From positions 1 through 14,608 of the forward strand of contig JBKJKJ010000322.1 of assembly GCA_046597455.1 (NCBI GenBank): a stretch of 14,608 bases of DNA, read 5' to 3'. The notes below the pieces were generated by a model. The model did no database searches, was not told the DNA's origin, and saw only the letters and a program-made list of their open reading frames with translations. The translations under genes and the position numbers were made by a program. The first letter of the stretch is position 1; each line of letters starts with the position of its first letter. The DNA is from JAQGMV01 sp046597455. GTDB taxonomy: Bacteria; Pseudomonadota; Gammaproteobacteria; Burkholderiales; SG8-41. Positions 6,756 through 13,761 of this stretch are shown here, in pieces.

Positions 6756-7367
6756 ATGAAGCTCATTGGAACCCCGACCAGTCCCTACACTCGCAAGGCG
6801 CGCGTGGTACTGGCAGAGAAGCGCATCGACTACGATTTCGTGCTCGACGCGCCTTTTGACGCTCAGACGCAGGTTACGGAATACAACCCGCTCGGCAAGG
6901 TCCCGGTACTCGTGCTCGATGACGACACGACGATCTTCGACTCGCGAGTGATCGCCGAATATCTCGACAACGCGAGTCCGGTCACCAGGCTGATACCTGA
7001 CGACACGCGCCATCGCATCCAGACCCGGCGATGGGAAGCGCTGGCCGACGGGTGCACCGATGCGGTGGTCGCGATTGTTATGGAAAAGCGACGCCCTGCC
7101 GAGTACCAGTATGCCGACTGGATCGTCCGGCAGGAGGGGAAGGTCGACCGTGCGCTGCAGGCGATGGCCGAAGATCTCGGACATCGGAGCTGGTGCTGCG
7201 GGGATTTTTTCAATCTCTCTGACATCGCGGTCGGGTGCTGCCTCGGCTTTCTCGACCTGAGGCTCCCCGAAGTCGGCTGGCGCAAAAACCATCCCAATCT
7301 CGCCAAGCTGGGCGACAAGCTGGCGCAGCGCGCGTCGTTCAGGGATACGGCTCCGCCGCAGTCCTGA
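6756..7367 (+). CDS. glutathione S-transferase family protein, YibF type
   Basis: A 203-residue cytosolic GST-family protein. The N-terminal thioredoxin-like domain (about 1-78) starts M-K-L-I-G-T-P-T-S-P-Y-T-R-K and contains N-P-L-G-K-V-P-V-L with the cis-Pro, then the glutathione-binding D-S-R-V-I-A-E-Y-L (E plus D/S pair). An all-helical C-terminal domain follows and ends S-F-R-D-T-A-P-P-Q-S. E. coli YibF has the same length, the same S-P-F-V-R-K start and a similar S-F-A-R-T-E-P-P end. A Ser near residue 9 or a neighbouring residue could activate the thiol; the substrate is unknown. The frame is open upstream, but M-K-L at 6756 is the family start and lies just downstream of the -10 element. 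It is divergent from the Grx-DinB gene, which may share a link to glutathione; this is inference only. Confidence 0.9.
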   Translation: MKLIGTPTSPYTRKARVVLAEKRIDYDFVLDAPFDAQTQVTEYNPLGKVPVLVLDDDTTIFDSRVIAEYLDNASPVTRLIPDDTRHRIQTRRWEALADGCTDAVVAIVMEKRRPAEYQYADWIVRQEGKVDRALQAMAEDLGHRSWCCGDFFNLSDIAVGCCLGFLDLRLPEVGWRKNHPNLAKLGDKLAQRASFRDTAPPQS

Positions 7368-7391
7368 TTCGTCGCCGCGGTCTGCGCGACC

Positions 7392-8540
7392 TCAGCGGCC
7401 GGGGGCTTCGGTCCCGGCCGGGCAGCCGCCCTGAGCGGGTAAAAGTCGATCGTTGGGGGCCGTTTCGATGATTCCGCCTCCCAGGCACACTCGGCTTTCG
7501 TAGACCACGACCGACTGCCCGGGGGTGACCGCCCACTGCGCTTCAGCGAAGTCTATCGCGCAGCGCTCGTCGCTCGACTCCACGATCGCGCACGGCGCAT
7601 CTTTCTGGCGGTAGCGCGTCTTCCCGCCGTATACCCAGTTGCAGTGCGCCGGTGCGCCGCTGACCCAGCTCAATCGCACCGCGGTCAATCGGTTCGAATA
7701 CAGCGCCCGATTCTCGCGTCCCTGAACGACGATCAGGCGGTTACGCTGCAGGTCCTTGTCGACCACGTACCACGCATCTCCGTCTCCGTTGCGCTGGCCG
7801 CCTATCCCCAGGCCCTGGCGCTGACCGAGGGTATAAAACATGAGCCCCATGTGCCGGCCGACCGGCCTGCCGTCGAGGGCGTAGATGTCGCCGGGGTTCG
7901 CCGGAAGATAACGATTGAGAAACTCGCGGAAAGGACGTTCGCCGATGAAGCATATTCCGGTGGAATCGCGCTTGTTGTGATTCGGCAAGCCTTCCCGTCG
8001 CGCCAGCTCGCGCACGTCGCGCTTATATAGCGCGCCGAGCGGAAAAAGAGTCCTGGCGAGCTGCTGTTGATCGAGGCGGTAAAGGAAGTAGCTCTGGTCC
8101 TTGCTGCCGTCTTCGGCTTTCAGCAGCTGGTGCAGGCCGTCGACTTCACGGGTCTGGGCGTAGTGTCCGGTGGCGATGTAATCTGCCCCCAGCGTCATCG
8201 CATGGTCGAGGAACGCGCGAAACTTGATTTCGGCATTGCACAACACGTCGGGGTTCGGCGTACGCCCAGCGCGGTATTCGTTCAGAAATTCGTTGAATAC
8301 GCGTTCCTTGTACTCGGCCGCGAAATTGATTGCCTCGATTTCAATGCCGATACGGTCTGCGACTGCGACGGCGTCGACGAGGTCCTGGCGTGAGCTGCAG
8401 TACTCGTCCGTGTCGTCGTCTTCCCAGTTCTTCATGAACAGGCCGAGCACGTCATGGCCTTGCTGCTTCAGCAGCAAAGCTGCGACTGAGGAGTCGACTC
8501 CGCCGGACATGCCGACGACGATCCGTTTCTTGGCGGTCAT
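7392..8540 (-). CDS. mnmA: tRNA-specific 2-thiouridylase MnmA
   Basis: A 382-residue cytoplasmic enzyme that thiolates U34 of tRNA-Lys, -Glu and -Gln, using ATP and sulfur relayed to it as persulfide. The PP-loop S-G-G-V-D-S-S is at 12-18. The catalytic pair is C101 in N-P-D-V-L-C-N-A-E-I-K-F and C197 in G-I-C-F-I-G. The tRNA-recognition and C-terminal beta-barrel regions are present (G-L-M-F-Y-T-L-G-Q-R-Q-G-L-G-I-G-G). Length is close to the E. coli enzyme (368), with a short extra tail rich in Gly, Ala and Pro. The stop is 24 nt from the convergent GST stop, with no clear terminator between them. Thiolated tRNA is also the substrate of the 2-selenouridine synthase SelU/MnmH, but no such gene is in the window. 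Confidence 0.97.
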   Translation of the reverse strand: MTAKKRIVVGMSGGVDSSVAALLLKQQGHDVLGLFMKNWEDDDTDEYCSSRQDLVDAVAVADRIGIEIEAINFAAEYKERVFNEFLNEYRAGRTPNPDVLCNAEIKFRAFLDHAMTLGADYIATGHYAQTREVDGLHQLLKAEDGSKDQSYFLYRLDQQQLARTLFPLGALYKRDVRELARREGLPNHNKRDSTGICFIGERPFREFLNRYLPANPGDIYALDGRPVGRHMGLMFYTLGQRQGLGIGGQRNGDGDAWYVVDKDLQRNRLIVVQGRENRALYSNRLTAVRLSWVSGAPAHCNWVYGGKTRYRQKDAPCAIVESSDERCAIDFAEAQWAVTPGQSVVVYESRVCLGGGIIETAPNDRLLPAQGGCPAGTEAPGR

Positions 8541-8630
8541 TGAACTTGGGGTGAGCGAGGGGGGACGAGGACTAAAGACGGGGCGCCAGCACGGCTAGAC
8601 TTCTAGTTTAACGTGGCCGGCCACCAATGA

Positions 8631-8657
8631 AAAAGGCAGGGCCTAAGCCCTGCCTTT
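8631..8657 (-). terminator. rho-independent terminator of the first Lys-rich small gene
   Basis: On the minus strand AAAGGCAGGGC (8647-8657) pairs perfectly with GCCCTGCCTTT (8632-8642) around a 4-nt loop and runs into five T. It lies about 20 nt past the stop of the 52-residue gene. Confidence 0.85.
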
Positions 8658-8675
8658 CCCGGTGCGAAGCCGAGC

Positions 8676-8834
8676 TTACTTCTTGACTTCTTCTTTCTTG
8701 TCGCCGGCTTTCTTGTCGGCTTTCTTATCGGCTTTCTGTTCTTTCTTTTCTTCTTTTTTCTCAACTGCGAACGCCGGGGTCAGCGAAGCAACGGCGAACA
8801 CGGCGGCCACGAGTGCGGACAGGAGCTTGGTCAT
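8676..8834 (-). CDS. small exported Lys/Glu-rich protein, 52 aa
   Basis: A 52-codon gene with GAGGA about 7 nt before the ATG and a terminator directly after the stop. This supports it as a real gene despite its size. Residues 1-23 form a signal peptide: M-T-K, a hydrophobic Leu/Ala/Val core, then a typical cleavage site A-F-A before V-E-K-K. The mature part is about 29 residues, almost only Lys, Glu, Asp and Ala, with repeats of K-A-D-K and K-A-G-D-K. It would be highly charged, probably disordered, and located in the periplasm. I do not recognise a family. In composition it resembles other small exported Lys/Ala-rich proteins such as the acid-shock protein Asr, but I claim no homology. A second gene of the same kind lies about 190 nt upstream on the same strand. 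Confidence 0.8.
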   Translation of the reverse strand: MTKLLSALVAAVFAVASLTPAFAVEKKEEKKEQKADKKADKKAGDKKEEVKK

Positions 8835-8896
8835 GATATTTCCTCTTTTGAGTGGTTGAAATCACTTCTAGACCGCTTTTATCGGTCACGGCGACT

Positions 8897-8924
8897 AACG
8901 TATCATCCACAGATGCGTTGACAA
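8897..8924 (-). promoter_or_regulatory. possible promoter of the first Lys-rich small gene
   Basis: On the minus strand TTGTCA (8919-8924) and TACGTT (8897-8902) are separated by 16 nt. The start codon is about 60 nt downstream. The -10 match is only moderate. A terminator sits between the two small genes, so a separate promoter in this gap is expected. Confidence 0.35.
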
Positions 8925-8983
8925 ACCGATGCCGCGTGTTTCTACAGACGTGACACGATGCGGTCCGGCAGGATCATACCAAT

Positions 8984-9009
8984 AAAAAAGCGGGCCGAGG
9001 CCCGCTTTT
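8984..9009 (-). terminator. rho-independent terminator of the second Lys-rich small gene
   Basis: On the minus strand AAAAGCGGGC and GCCCGCTTTT form a stem with a short loop (8986-9009), followed by a T run (8984-8989). It lies about 20 nt past the stop at 9028. Confidence 0.85.
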
Positions 9010-9027
9010 AGTGTCGCCAAACGGCGA

Positions 9028-9231
9028 CTATTTCGGCATATCCGCGGGGGCTGCGGCGGGAGCGGCGGCAGCTTTCCTGGACTTGGCTTTCTTGGCTTTC
9101 TTGGCCTTCTTAACTTTCTTCTCAACCTTCGGGGTGTCCATCGGCGCGGTGCCGGCTTCCTGGGCAGCGGCGACGTTGAAAGTCACGGCGGCGAAGATCG
9201 CCGCGATAGCAGCGGAAATGACTTGTTTCAT
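9028..9231 (-). CDS. small exported Lys/Ala-rich protein, 67 aa
   Basis: A 67-residue protein with a signal peptide (M-K-Q-V then a hydrophobic Ala/Ile/Phe core) and probable cleavage after A-A-A at residue 23, before Q-E-A-G. The mature chain has an acidic/Pro start, then a strongly basic block of repeated K-K-A (about 37-52), and an Ala/Pro tail ending in D-M-P-K. It is likely disordered and periplasmic or surface-located, possibly binding acidic polymers; that role is a guess from charge. AAGGAAG precedes the ATG and lies inside the last codons of rluE. The start overlaps the rluE stop as ATGA, so the two may be translationally coupled. It has its own terminator and is a look-alike of the 52-residue gene downstream. 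Confidence 0.78.
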   Translation of the reverse strand: MKQVISAAIAAIFAAVTFNVAAAQEAGTAPMDTPKVEKKVKKAKKAKKAKSRKAAAAPAAAPADMPK

Positions 9232-9896
9232 GATTTCTTCCTTTTGGATGGGTGCGGGATTGCCCGCACTTTAACGTCGCGATTGCGAAACGGTTGACGC
9301 CATCCTGCTCCGGCTGCGCCGCGAACTCGCGGGGGGCGTCGACGTGGAACGCTGGCGACCTCGAGCTCGCGCGACTGCCCGGGTTCGAGGCCCTCGAGAT
9401 TCCAGATGCTCACGCTATAGCGAATGAGGCGCAACGTCGGAAAGCCCACCGCGGCCGTCATGCGGCGCACCTGTCGATTCCTGCCTTCGCTCACGACGAG
9501 CTCGATCCAGCTCGTGGGAATATGCCGGCGGAATCTCACGGGTAAAGGGCGCGGCCACAACCACGCCGGCTCGTCACGCAGCTCCACCTGGGCGGGGCGG
9601 GTTTTGACATCGCCCAGTGCGACGCCGGATCTGAGTTGCTCCAGCGCTTCATCTGTCGGGACGCCTTCGACCTGAACCCAATACGTCTTGGACTCTTTAT
9701 GGCGCGGGTCTGAAATGTGGTGCTGCAGGTCGCCGTCTGCGGTCAGCAACACAAGACCTTCGCTGTCGGCATCGAGCCGGCCTGCCGGATAGACGTCGGG
9801 TTCGGTTACGAAATCCTTGAGCGTCTGCCGCCCCGCCTCCGGGCTGAACTGACACAGCACCCCGTATGGCTTGTTGAGCAGGATTACCGTGCTCAT
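9228..9896 (-). CDS. rluE: 23S rRNA pseudouridine synthase RluE
   Basis: A 222-residue enzyme of the RsuA/RluE family, which isomerises a uridine of 23S rRNA (U2457 in E. coli). The start at 9896 gives M-S-T-V-I-L-L-N-K-P-Y-G-V-L-C-Q-F, matching the E. coli core; the frame runs open to 10001 but crosses the aceB terminator. The catalytic Asp is D42 in A-G-R-L-D-A-D-S-E-G-L. The segments V-E-G-V-P-T, D-E-P-A-W-L-W-P-R, I-P-T-S-W and E-G-R-N-R-Q-V-R-R-M-T-A follow E. coli RluE almost word for word. There is no N-terminal S4 domain, as in RluE. A basic Arg/Pro tail of about 40 residues extends beyond the E. coli end and overlaps the 5' region of the next small gene. Confidence 0.94.
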   Translation of the reverse strand: MSTVILLNKPYGVLCQFSPEAGRQTLKDFVTEPDVYPAGRLDADSEGLVLLTADGDLQHHISDPRHKESKTYWVQVEGVPTDEALEQLRSGVALGDVKTRPAQVELRDEPAWLWPRPLPVRFRRHIPTSWIELVVSEGRNRQVRRMTAAVGFPTLRLIRYSVSIWNLEGLEPGQSRELEVASVPRRRPPRVRGAAGAGWRQPFRNRDVKVRAIPHPSKRKKS

Positions 9897-9910
9897 GGCG
9901 CGATACCTAA

Positions 9911-9939
9911 CAAAAAAGCCCCCGATCGTCCGAGGGCTT
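9911..9939 (-). terminator. rho-independent terminator of aceB
   Basis: On the minus strand AAGCCCTCGG and TCGGGGGCTT form a 10-bp stem with two wobble pairs around the tetraloop ACGA, followed by a T run (9912-9917). It sits 20 nt beyond the aceB stop and separates it from rluE. Confidence 0.88.
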
Positions 9940-9958
9940 GTGCGCCACAGGGGTGGGA

Positions 9959-11587
9959 TCAGGCAGCACGGGAGGTGCGCCCTAGATCGCGAGTGAGCCA
10001 TTCGTAGCCCGGCAGCGTGAGGAATTCGACGTAGTCGTCATTCGTGCTGATCTCGTCGAACAACCGTGCCGCCTCCTCGTACTCACCCGCCTGCCATGCT
10101 TTTGCGCCAAGCAGTGTTTTCACATTGGCGAGCTCCTGCGGCAGGAACTGGCGGAACAGCTCGCGGGTCACTTTACGGCCGTCGTCGAGCACGCCTTTCG
10201 GGCTGCGCATCCATTGCCAGATCTGGGAACGTGAAATTTCCGCCGTCGCCGCGTCTTCCATGAGGTGGTAGACGGGAACGCAGCCGTTACCGGCGAGCCA
10301 GGCGCCGATATACTGGATGCCGACGCTAATGTTGTTGCGCAAGCCGGCTTCGGTGATCGGTGCGGTCGGCTGGAAATCGAGCAGGTCTTCCGCGCCGACC
10401 TGCACGTCGTCGCGCTGCTTGGCAAGCTGGTTCGGTCCAGGCATGTGTTCGTCGAATATGGCTTTGGCCACGCCGACCAGTCCCGGGTGAGCGACCCAGG
10501 TGCCATCGCAGCCGTCGGTCGCCTCGCGCAGTTTGTCCACGCGCACTTTCTCGATCGCGGCCGCGTTCGCCGTCTCGTCACCTTTGATCGGGATCTGCGC
10601 CGCCATGCCGCCCATCGCGTGGGCGCCACGGCGATGACACGTTTTGACCAGCAGCAACGCGTAGGCGCGCATGAAAGGGGCGGTCATCGTGACCTGGGCG
10701 CGGTCGGCCAGACAGAAGTTCTTGTTGGAACGGAATTTCTTGATGCAGCTGAAAATGTAATCCCAGCGGCCGATATTCAGCCCGGCAGAGTGCTCTCGCA
10801 ACTCGTACAGAATCTCCTCCATCTCGAACGCGGCCACGACCGTCTCGATCAAGGCCGTCGCCTTGATAGCGCCCGCCGGGATGCCGAGCGCCTGCTGGGC
10901 GGCGACGAAGATGTCATTCCACAGCCGCGCCTCAAGATGGCTTTCCATCTTAGGCAGGTAGAAATAAGGCCCGCTGTTGGCGGCAAGGAGCGCTTTAGCG
11001 TTGTGAAAGAAGTAGAGCCCGAAGTCGAAGATGGCGCCCGACACCGGCTCCCCGTCCACCAGCACGTGTTTTTCGACGAGGTGCCAGCCACGCGGGCGCA
11101 CGATCAGCGTCGCGATGCGTTTATTGAGGCGATAAGACTTGCCTTTGGGGCCGCTGAACGCGATATCGCCCCGGATGGCGTCGCGCAGAATGATCTGGCC
11201 TTCGATCATGTTCTGCCAGGTCGGCGTATTCGAGTCCTCGAAATCGGCCATGAAAACATTGGCGCCCGAGTTCAATGCGTTGATGACCATCTTGCGGTCA
11301 GTGGGCCCAGTGATTTCAACGCGCCGGTCCTGGAGGTCCGCGGGTACTGCTGCAACCTTCCAGTCACCTTCGCGCACGGCCTTGGTCTCGGAGAGAAAGG
11401 CCGGAAGCTTGCCTGCGTCGAAACCCAGTTGTCGCTGCACTCGGCTTGCCAGGAGCTCACGTCTGCGGATCTCGAATTGTCGCGCAAGGTTCGCAACAAA
11501 TTGCAAGGCGGGGGGGCTGCAGATCTCGGCATAGGCGGGGGGCATGTTGCCGTAGATCTGGACGTTATCGGGCGCGGGATGGTTCAT
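9959..11587 (-). CDS. aceB: malate synthase A (glyoxylate cycle)
   Basis: A 542-residue cytoplasmic enzyme that condenses glyoxylate with acetyl-CoA to malate, the second step of the glyoxylate shunt. The family signature R-E-H-S-A-G-L-N-I-G-R-W-D-Y-I-F is at about 264-279. The active-site Arg lies in V-R-P-R-G-W-H (163-169) and the metal-binding Glu in A-L-I-E-T (245-249). The catalytic base Asp is in H-L-M-E-D-A-A-T-A-E-I-S-R (D445). Length matches isoform A (533 in E. coli) rather than the about 720-residue G form. The ATG is preceded by GAGGA, somewhat far upstream. Isocitrate lyase is not adjacent. A good promoter and a strong terminator show it is transcribed alone. Confidence 0.97.
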   Translation of the reverse strand: MNHPAPDNVQIYGNMPPAYAEICSPPALQFVANLARQFEIRRRELLASRVQRQLGFDAGKLPAFLSETKAVREGDWKVAAVPADLQDRRVEITGPTDRKMVINALNSGANVFMADFEDSNTPTWQNMIEGQIILRDAIRGDIAFSGPKGKSYRLNKRIATLIVRPRGWHLVEKHVLVDGEPVSGAIFDFGLYFFHNAKALLAANSGPYFYLPKMESHLEARLWNDIFVAAQQALGIPAGAIKATALIETVVAAFEMEEILYELREHSAGLNIGRWDYIFSCIKKFRSNKNFCLADRAQVTMTAPFMRAYALLLVKTCHRRGAHAMGGMAAQIPIKGDETANAAAIEKVRVDKLREATDGCDGTWVAHPGLVGVAKAIFDEHMPGPNQLAKQRDDVQVGAEDLLDFQPTAPITEAGLRNNISVGIQYIGAWLAGNGCVPVYHLMEDAATAEISRSQIWQWMRSPKGVLDDGRKVTRELFRQFLPQELANVKTLLGAKAWQAGEYEEAARLFDEISTNDDYVEFLTLPGYEWLTRDLGRTSRAA

Positions 11588-11658
11588 GGCTACGACGTCC
11601 TCACAAAGGATTCAAGTCTTGCCGGGTGGGAGCGCGAGGCAAGGTTATGTTGCAGTGC

Positions 11659-11687
11659 ATTGTAGTGGCCGTGCGGCACTGCAGCAA
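11659..11687 (-). promoter_or_regulatory. sigma70-type promoter of aceB, overlapped by an inverted repeat
   Basis: On the minus strand TTGCTG (11682-11687) and TACAAT (11659-11664) are separated by exactly 17 nt. Predicted start is near 11652, giving a leader of about 65 nt before aceB. An 8-bp inverted repeat, TGCAGTGC (11651-11658) and GCACTGCA (11676-11683), flanks the -10 and reaches into the -35. It has the geometry of an operator for a dimeric regulator. Confidence 0.62.
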
Positions 11688-11802
11688 GCATACCGGGCTC
11701 GGATAGTTCATTGCCCACGTGCAGGCAGCGTTCCTGCCCGCAACCTGTAGTTTCTGCGGGCAACGGGCACGAACCCGGCCCTTCACGGAGTGATGGCAAG
11801 GG

Positions 11803-11831
11803 CTGCCGAAGGCGGCGCAAAACGGTATAAT
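11803..11831 (+). promoter_or_regulatory. putative promoter of the 458-residue unknown gene
   Basis: A perfect TATAAT (11826-11831) has a weak -35, CTGCCG (11803-11808), at 17 nt spacing. Predicted start is near 11838, leaving a leader of about 155 nt. It is back to back with the aceB promoter in the 405-nt gap 11588-11992, in which I see no gene. Confidence 0.5.
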
Positions 11832-11842
11832 TTTCGTTTTTC

Positions 11843-11940
11843 GCGGCCGGCGATGCGCTCCAGTGGCCCGCCCGTGCCTCGGTCCCGTGTTGTGTCAGCA
11901 GCAAACTGTGCAATCGCACGGGTCCGGCGTGGCCGGCCGC
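11843..11940 (+). other. strongly structured 5' leader of the unknown gene
   Basis: Two nested helices can form in the predicted leader. A perfect 9-bp outer stem pairs GCGGCCGGC (11843-11851) with GCCGGCCGC (11932-11940). It encloses an inner 10-bp stem with one T-T mismatch (11880-11889 with 11917-11926) around a 27-nt loop. No T run follows, so it is not a simple terminator. I do not recognise a known riboswitch; the high GC content makes chance pairing possible. Confidence 0.4.
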
Positions 11941-11992
11941 TCGCTGACCGATACATCACCCTGACTGCCCCCATCGTACGGAGAGGAGAATC

Positions 11993-13369
11993 ATGACTGA
12001 ACGACTCGACCTGCTGAAAATCGCGCAGGAGGAACAGAAAGGTGACCTGTTCAAGCTGCTGGATACGATTTACAAGCGGTCCAAGGTCCAGCCGCGGGGT
12101 GTTTCCGATGCGGTCATTTGGGAAGGCGGCAATCCGAGCGGCAACGTGAAACCGGTTGCGCACGCGTTTACGGACATGTTTGCGCTCAACGGCACGCTCC
12201 TGGCGCTCGATGTGCTCGGCTTGCCGTTCTTGGGCGTCCCGATGATGGCTCAGTTCCGTCACGACACCAAGCTGGCATCGCTCGAGTGGTTCGGAAAGCT
12301 CGAATACACGGCCATCAAGTGGTCCACCGCCGGCGACTTCATGGTGAACGAGAACGGCAAGCAGGTCGTCGTCTACGGCAAGTCTGCGAATGCGCCGCTG
12401 CGCACCGCGGCCGGCGTGTACTGCAATGTTCGGCCGTACGGCACGATTACGAGCGTGCGATTCATGCCCGGCCTGCCGTACTCGCAGGACAGCAAGAAAT
12501 TCCGGGTCGATCGCGACACCGGCAACATCCATTCGGAGATGAACACGCCCGGGGTCAGGATGGCGTACGCGGTGCGTTTGTTTCTGAAAATGGTGCACGA
12601 AACAGGGCAGATCGGCCGGGTCGCGACCAAGCCGACCCAGGCGCAGGAAGACGCCGTAAACGCGGGCATCGTGCGCTGGCTGTTGCAGGGAACGAAGTTC
12701 GAGTTGAAGCGGCGCTACTCCGTCGATGCATATGCCGAGCACAAGGCTAATGTCGACGCGATCGTCGCGCTGCTGCCCAAGGACTTCAAGGCCGGCATGG
12801 AAAACTGGGGCGGCGAGATCAACGAGCACATTTCCGACACCAACTTTGGCCTGCTGCTGCACGACATGATCCGGCAGCGCAAATCAATCGTTTACGCGAC
12901 GGACCTCGACGGTGACCGGTTGACCGACCTCATGGCCGATGCCCCCGAAGTATTGCGCAACTGGGGACAAATCGTCCTCGATCATGTGAAGCCGGGCACG
13001 GACATGCAGAAGGTCTGGAACGAGATGGGCTTCACGATGAAAAGCGGACGTGACATGACCAGCGTCATGTACCGCATGCAGGGCGAGCCGATTTTTGAAC
13101 AAACCCTCGGTTCTGCCGATGCGATGCTGCTGCGACTGCTGGATGGGGATGAGACCGTCGGCGGGGAGAAGCAGCCGTACGATCCCCGAATCCACTTTGT
13201 CCTGATCAACGAAGCTTACAAGGCGGCGAATCCGGGCAACAGCGAACTCGCGCGATGGCTCGACGCGCAACTCGCGACGTTCGACAAGATTTACGGCGGC
13301 AAGCGGCCGCGCTATCTGGACGGCTACAGCAAGCTGAAGGAAGCAATCAAGCCTTGGGGCGCCAAGTAG
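11993..13369 (+). CDS. conserved-looking protein of unknown function, 458 aa
   Basis: I do not recognise this family. The 458-residue product has no signal peptide or clear membrane segment and looks like a soluble globular protein. It is rich in aromatic and charged residues, with only five cysteine-free stretches of any length interrupted by a single Cys near residue 143. Notable segments are N-P-S-G-N-V-K-P near 47-54, W-F-G-K-L-E-Y near 99-105, M-E-N-W-G-G-E-I-N-E-H near 268-278, T-D-L-D-G-D-R-L near 302-309 and the C-terminal P-R-Y-L-D-G-Y. None is a catalytic motif I can assign. The start is strongly supported: GGAGAGGAG lies 4-6 nt before the ATG. GC use and codon choice match the neighbours, so there is no sign of recent transfer. 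It is divergent from aceB, with its own promoter and structured leader, and ends before a terminator at 13482-13516. Confidence 0.88.
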   Translation: MTERLDLLKIAQEEQKGDLFKLLDTIYKRSKVQPRGVSDAVIWEGGNPSGNVKPVAHAFTDMFALNGTLLALDVLGLPFLGVPMMAQFRHDTKLASLEWFGKLEYTAIKWSTAGDFMVNENGKQVVVYGKSANAPLRTAAGVYCNVRPYGTITSVRFMPGLPYSQDSKKFRVDRDTGNIHSEMNTPGVRMAYAVRLFLKMVHETGQIGRVATKPTQAQEDAVNAGIVRWLLQGTKFELKRRYSVDAYAEHKANVDAIVALLPKDFKAGMENWGGEINEHISDTNFGLLLHDMIRQRKSIVYATDLDGDRLTDLMADAPEVLRNWGQIVLDHVKPGTDMQKVWNEMGFTMKSGRDMTSVMYRMQGEPIFEQTLGSADAMLLRLLDGDETVGGEKQPYDPRIHFVLINEAYKAANPGNSELARWLDAQLATFDKIYGGKRPRYLDGYSKLKEAIKPWGAK

Positions 13370-13393
13370 CAGCGCGTGTAGACTCGGCCGACC

Positions 13394-13463
13394 CGCGACG
13401 CAGCCATCCCTGCGGCTGCTGAACGGTCGCGTGGCGAAGCAGGAAGCATGAAGCATGAAGCAC
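13394..13463. repeat. bulged stem-loop and short tandem repeat in the 3' region of the unknown gene
   Basis: CGCGACGCAGCC (13394-13405) pairs with GGCTGC (13414-13419) and, after a 6-nt bulge, GTCGCG (13426-13431). It is followed by three tandem 7-bp units GAAGCAT, GAAGCAT, GAAGCAC (13443-13463). Both lie between the stop at 13369 and the terminator. No function is evident. Confidence 0.55.
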
Positions 13464-13481
13464 GCGCGCCGCCCCGAAAGC

Positions 13482-13516
13482 AAAGCCCACTGGACTGCAA
13501 GACCAGTGGGCTTTTT
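13482..13516 (+). terminator. rho-independent terminator downstream of the unknown gene
   Basis: AAAGCCCACTGG (13482-13493) and CCAGTGGGCTTT (13503-13514) form a perfect 12-bp stem around a 9-nt loop, followed by a T run to 13516. The minus-strand T run is shorter (TTTG), so it may also help end the convergent cspA transcript, though less efficiently. Confidence 0.85.
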
Positions 13517-13557
13517 AATTCGTGTGCTGGGCCGGTGGGGCTCCGGCGATCAGACGG

Positions 13558-13761
13558 TCAGACAGCCTGTATATTGGAGGCTTGCTTTCCCTTCGGGCCT
13601 TGCGTCACTTCGAAGGAAACCTTCTGGCCTTCTTTCAGCGTTTTGAAACCACCCATCTGGATGGCTGAGAAATGTGCGAAGAGATCTTCGCTGCCGTCGT
13701 CAGGAGTGATGAAGCCATAACCTTTTGCGTCATTGAACCATTTCACGGTGCCAGTTGCCAT
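13558..13761 (-). CDS. CspA-family cold-shock protein
   Basis: A 67-residue single cold-shock domain that binds single-stranded RNA and DNA and acts as an RNA chaperone in the cytoplasm. RNP1 is K-G-Y-G-F-I (13-18) and RNP2 is L-F-A-H-F (27-31). The start M-A-T-G-T-V-K-W-F-N is typical, and GGGGGA lies 7 nt upstream; the frame continues further but the extension is unlike the family. Length is standard (about 67-70). A promoter at 13877-13905 predicts a leader of about 110 nt, as often seen for cold-shock genes. The neighbours clpS and clpA make the layout similar to the common cspD-clpS-clpA arrangement, but I cannot tell CspA from CspD types here. Confidence 0.96.
   Translation of the reverse strand: MATGTVKWFNDAKGYGFITPDDGSEDLFAHFSAIQMGGFKTLKEGQKVSFEVTQGPKGKQASNIQAV

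Noticed and set aside
5725..6756. Plus-strand open frame of 343 codons opposite the selenoprotein gene
   Set aside because: Antisense shadow; it would also cross the terminator and the divergent promoter region.
10265..11665. Plus-strand open frame of 466 codons opposite aceB
   Set aside because: Antisense shadow of malate synthase with no recognisable domain.
11783..12862. Minus-strand open frame of 359 codons opposite the unknown gene
   Set aside because: It runs across the promoter and leader, and the plus-strand gene has a far better start and terminator.
11993..13369. Isocitrate dehydrogenase (expected near cspD-clpS-clpA in some betaproteobacteria)
   Set aside because: None of the isocitrate dehydrogenase motifs are present and the sequence does not resemble it.
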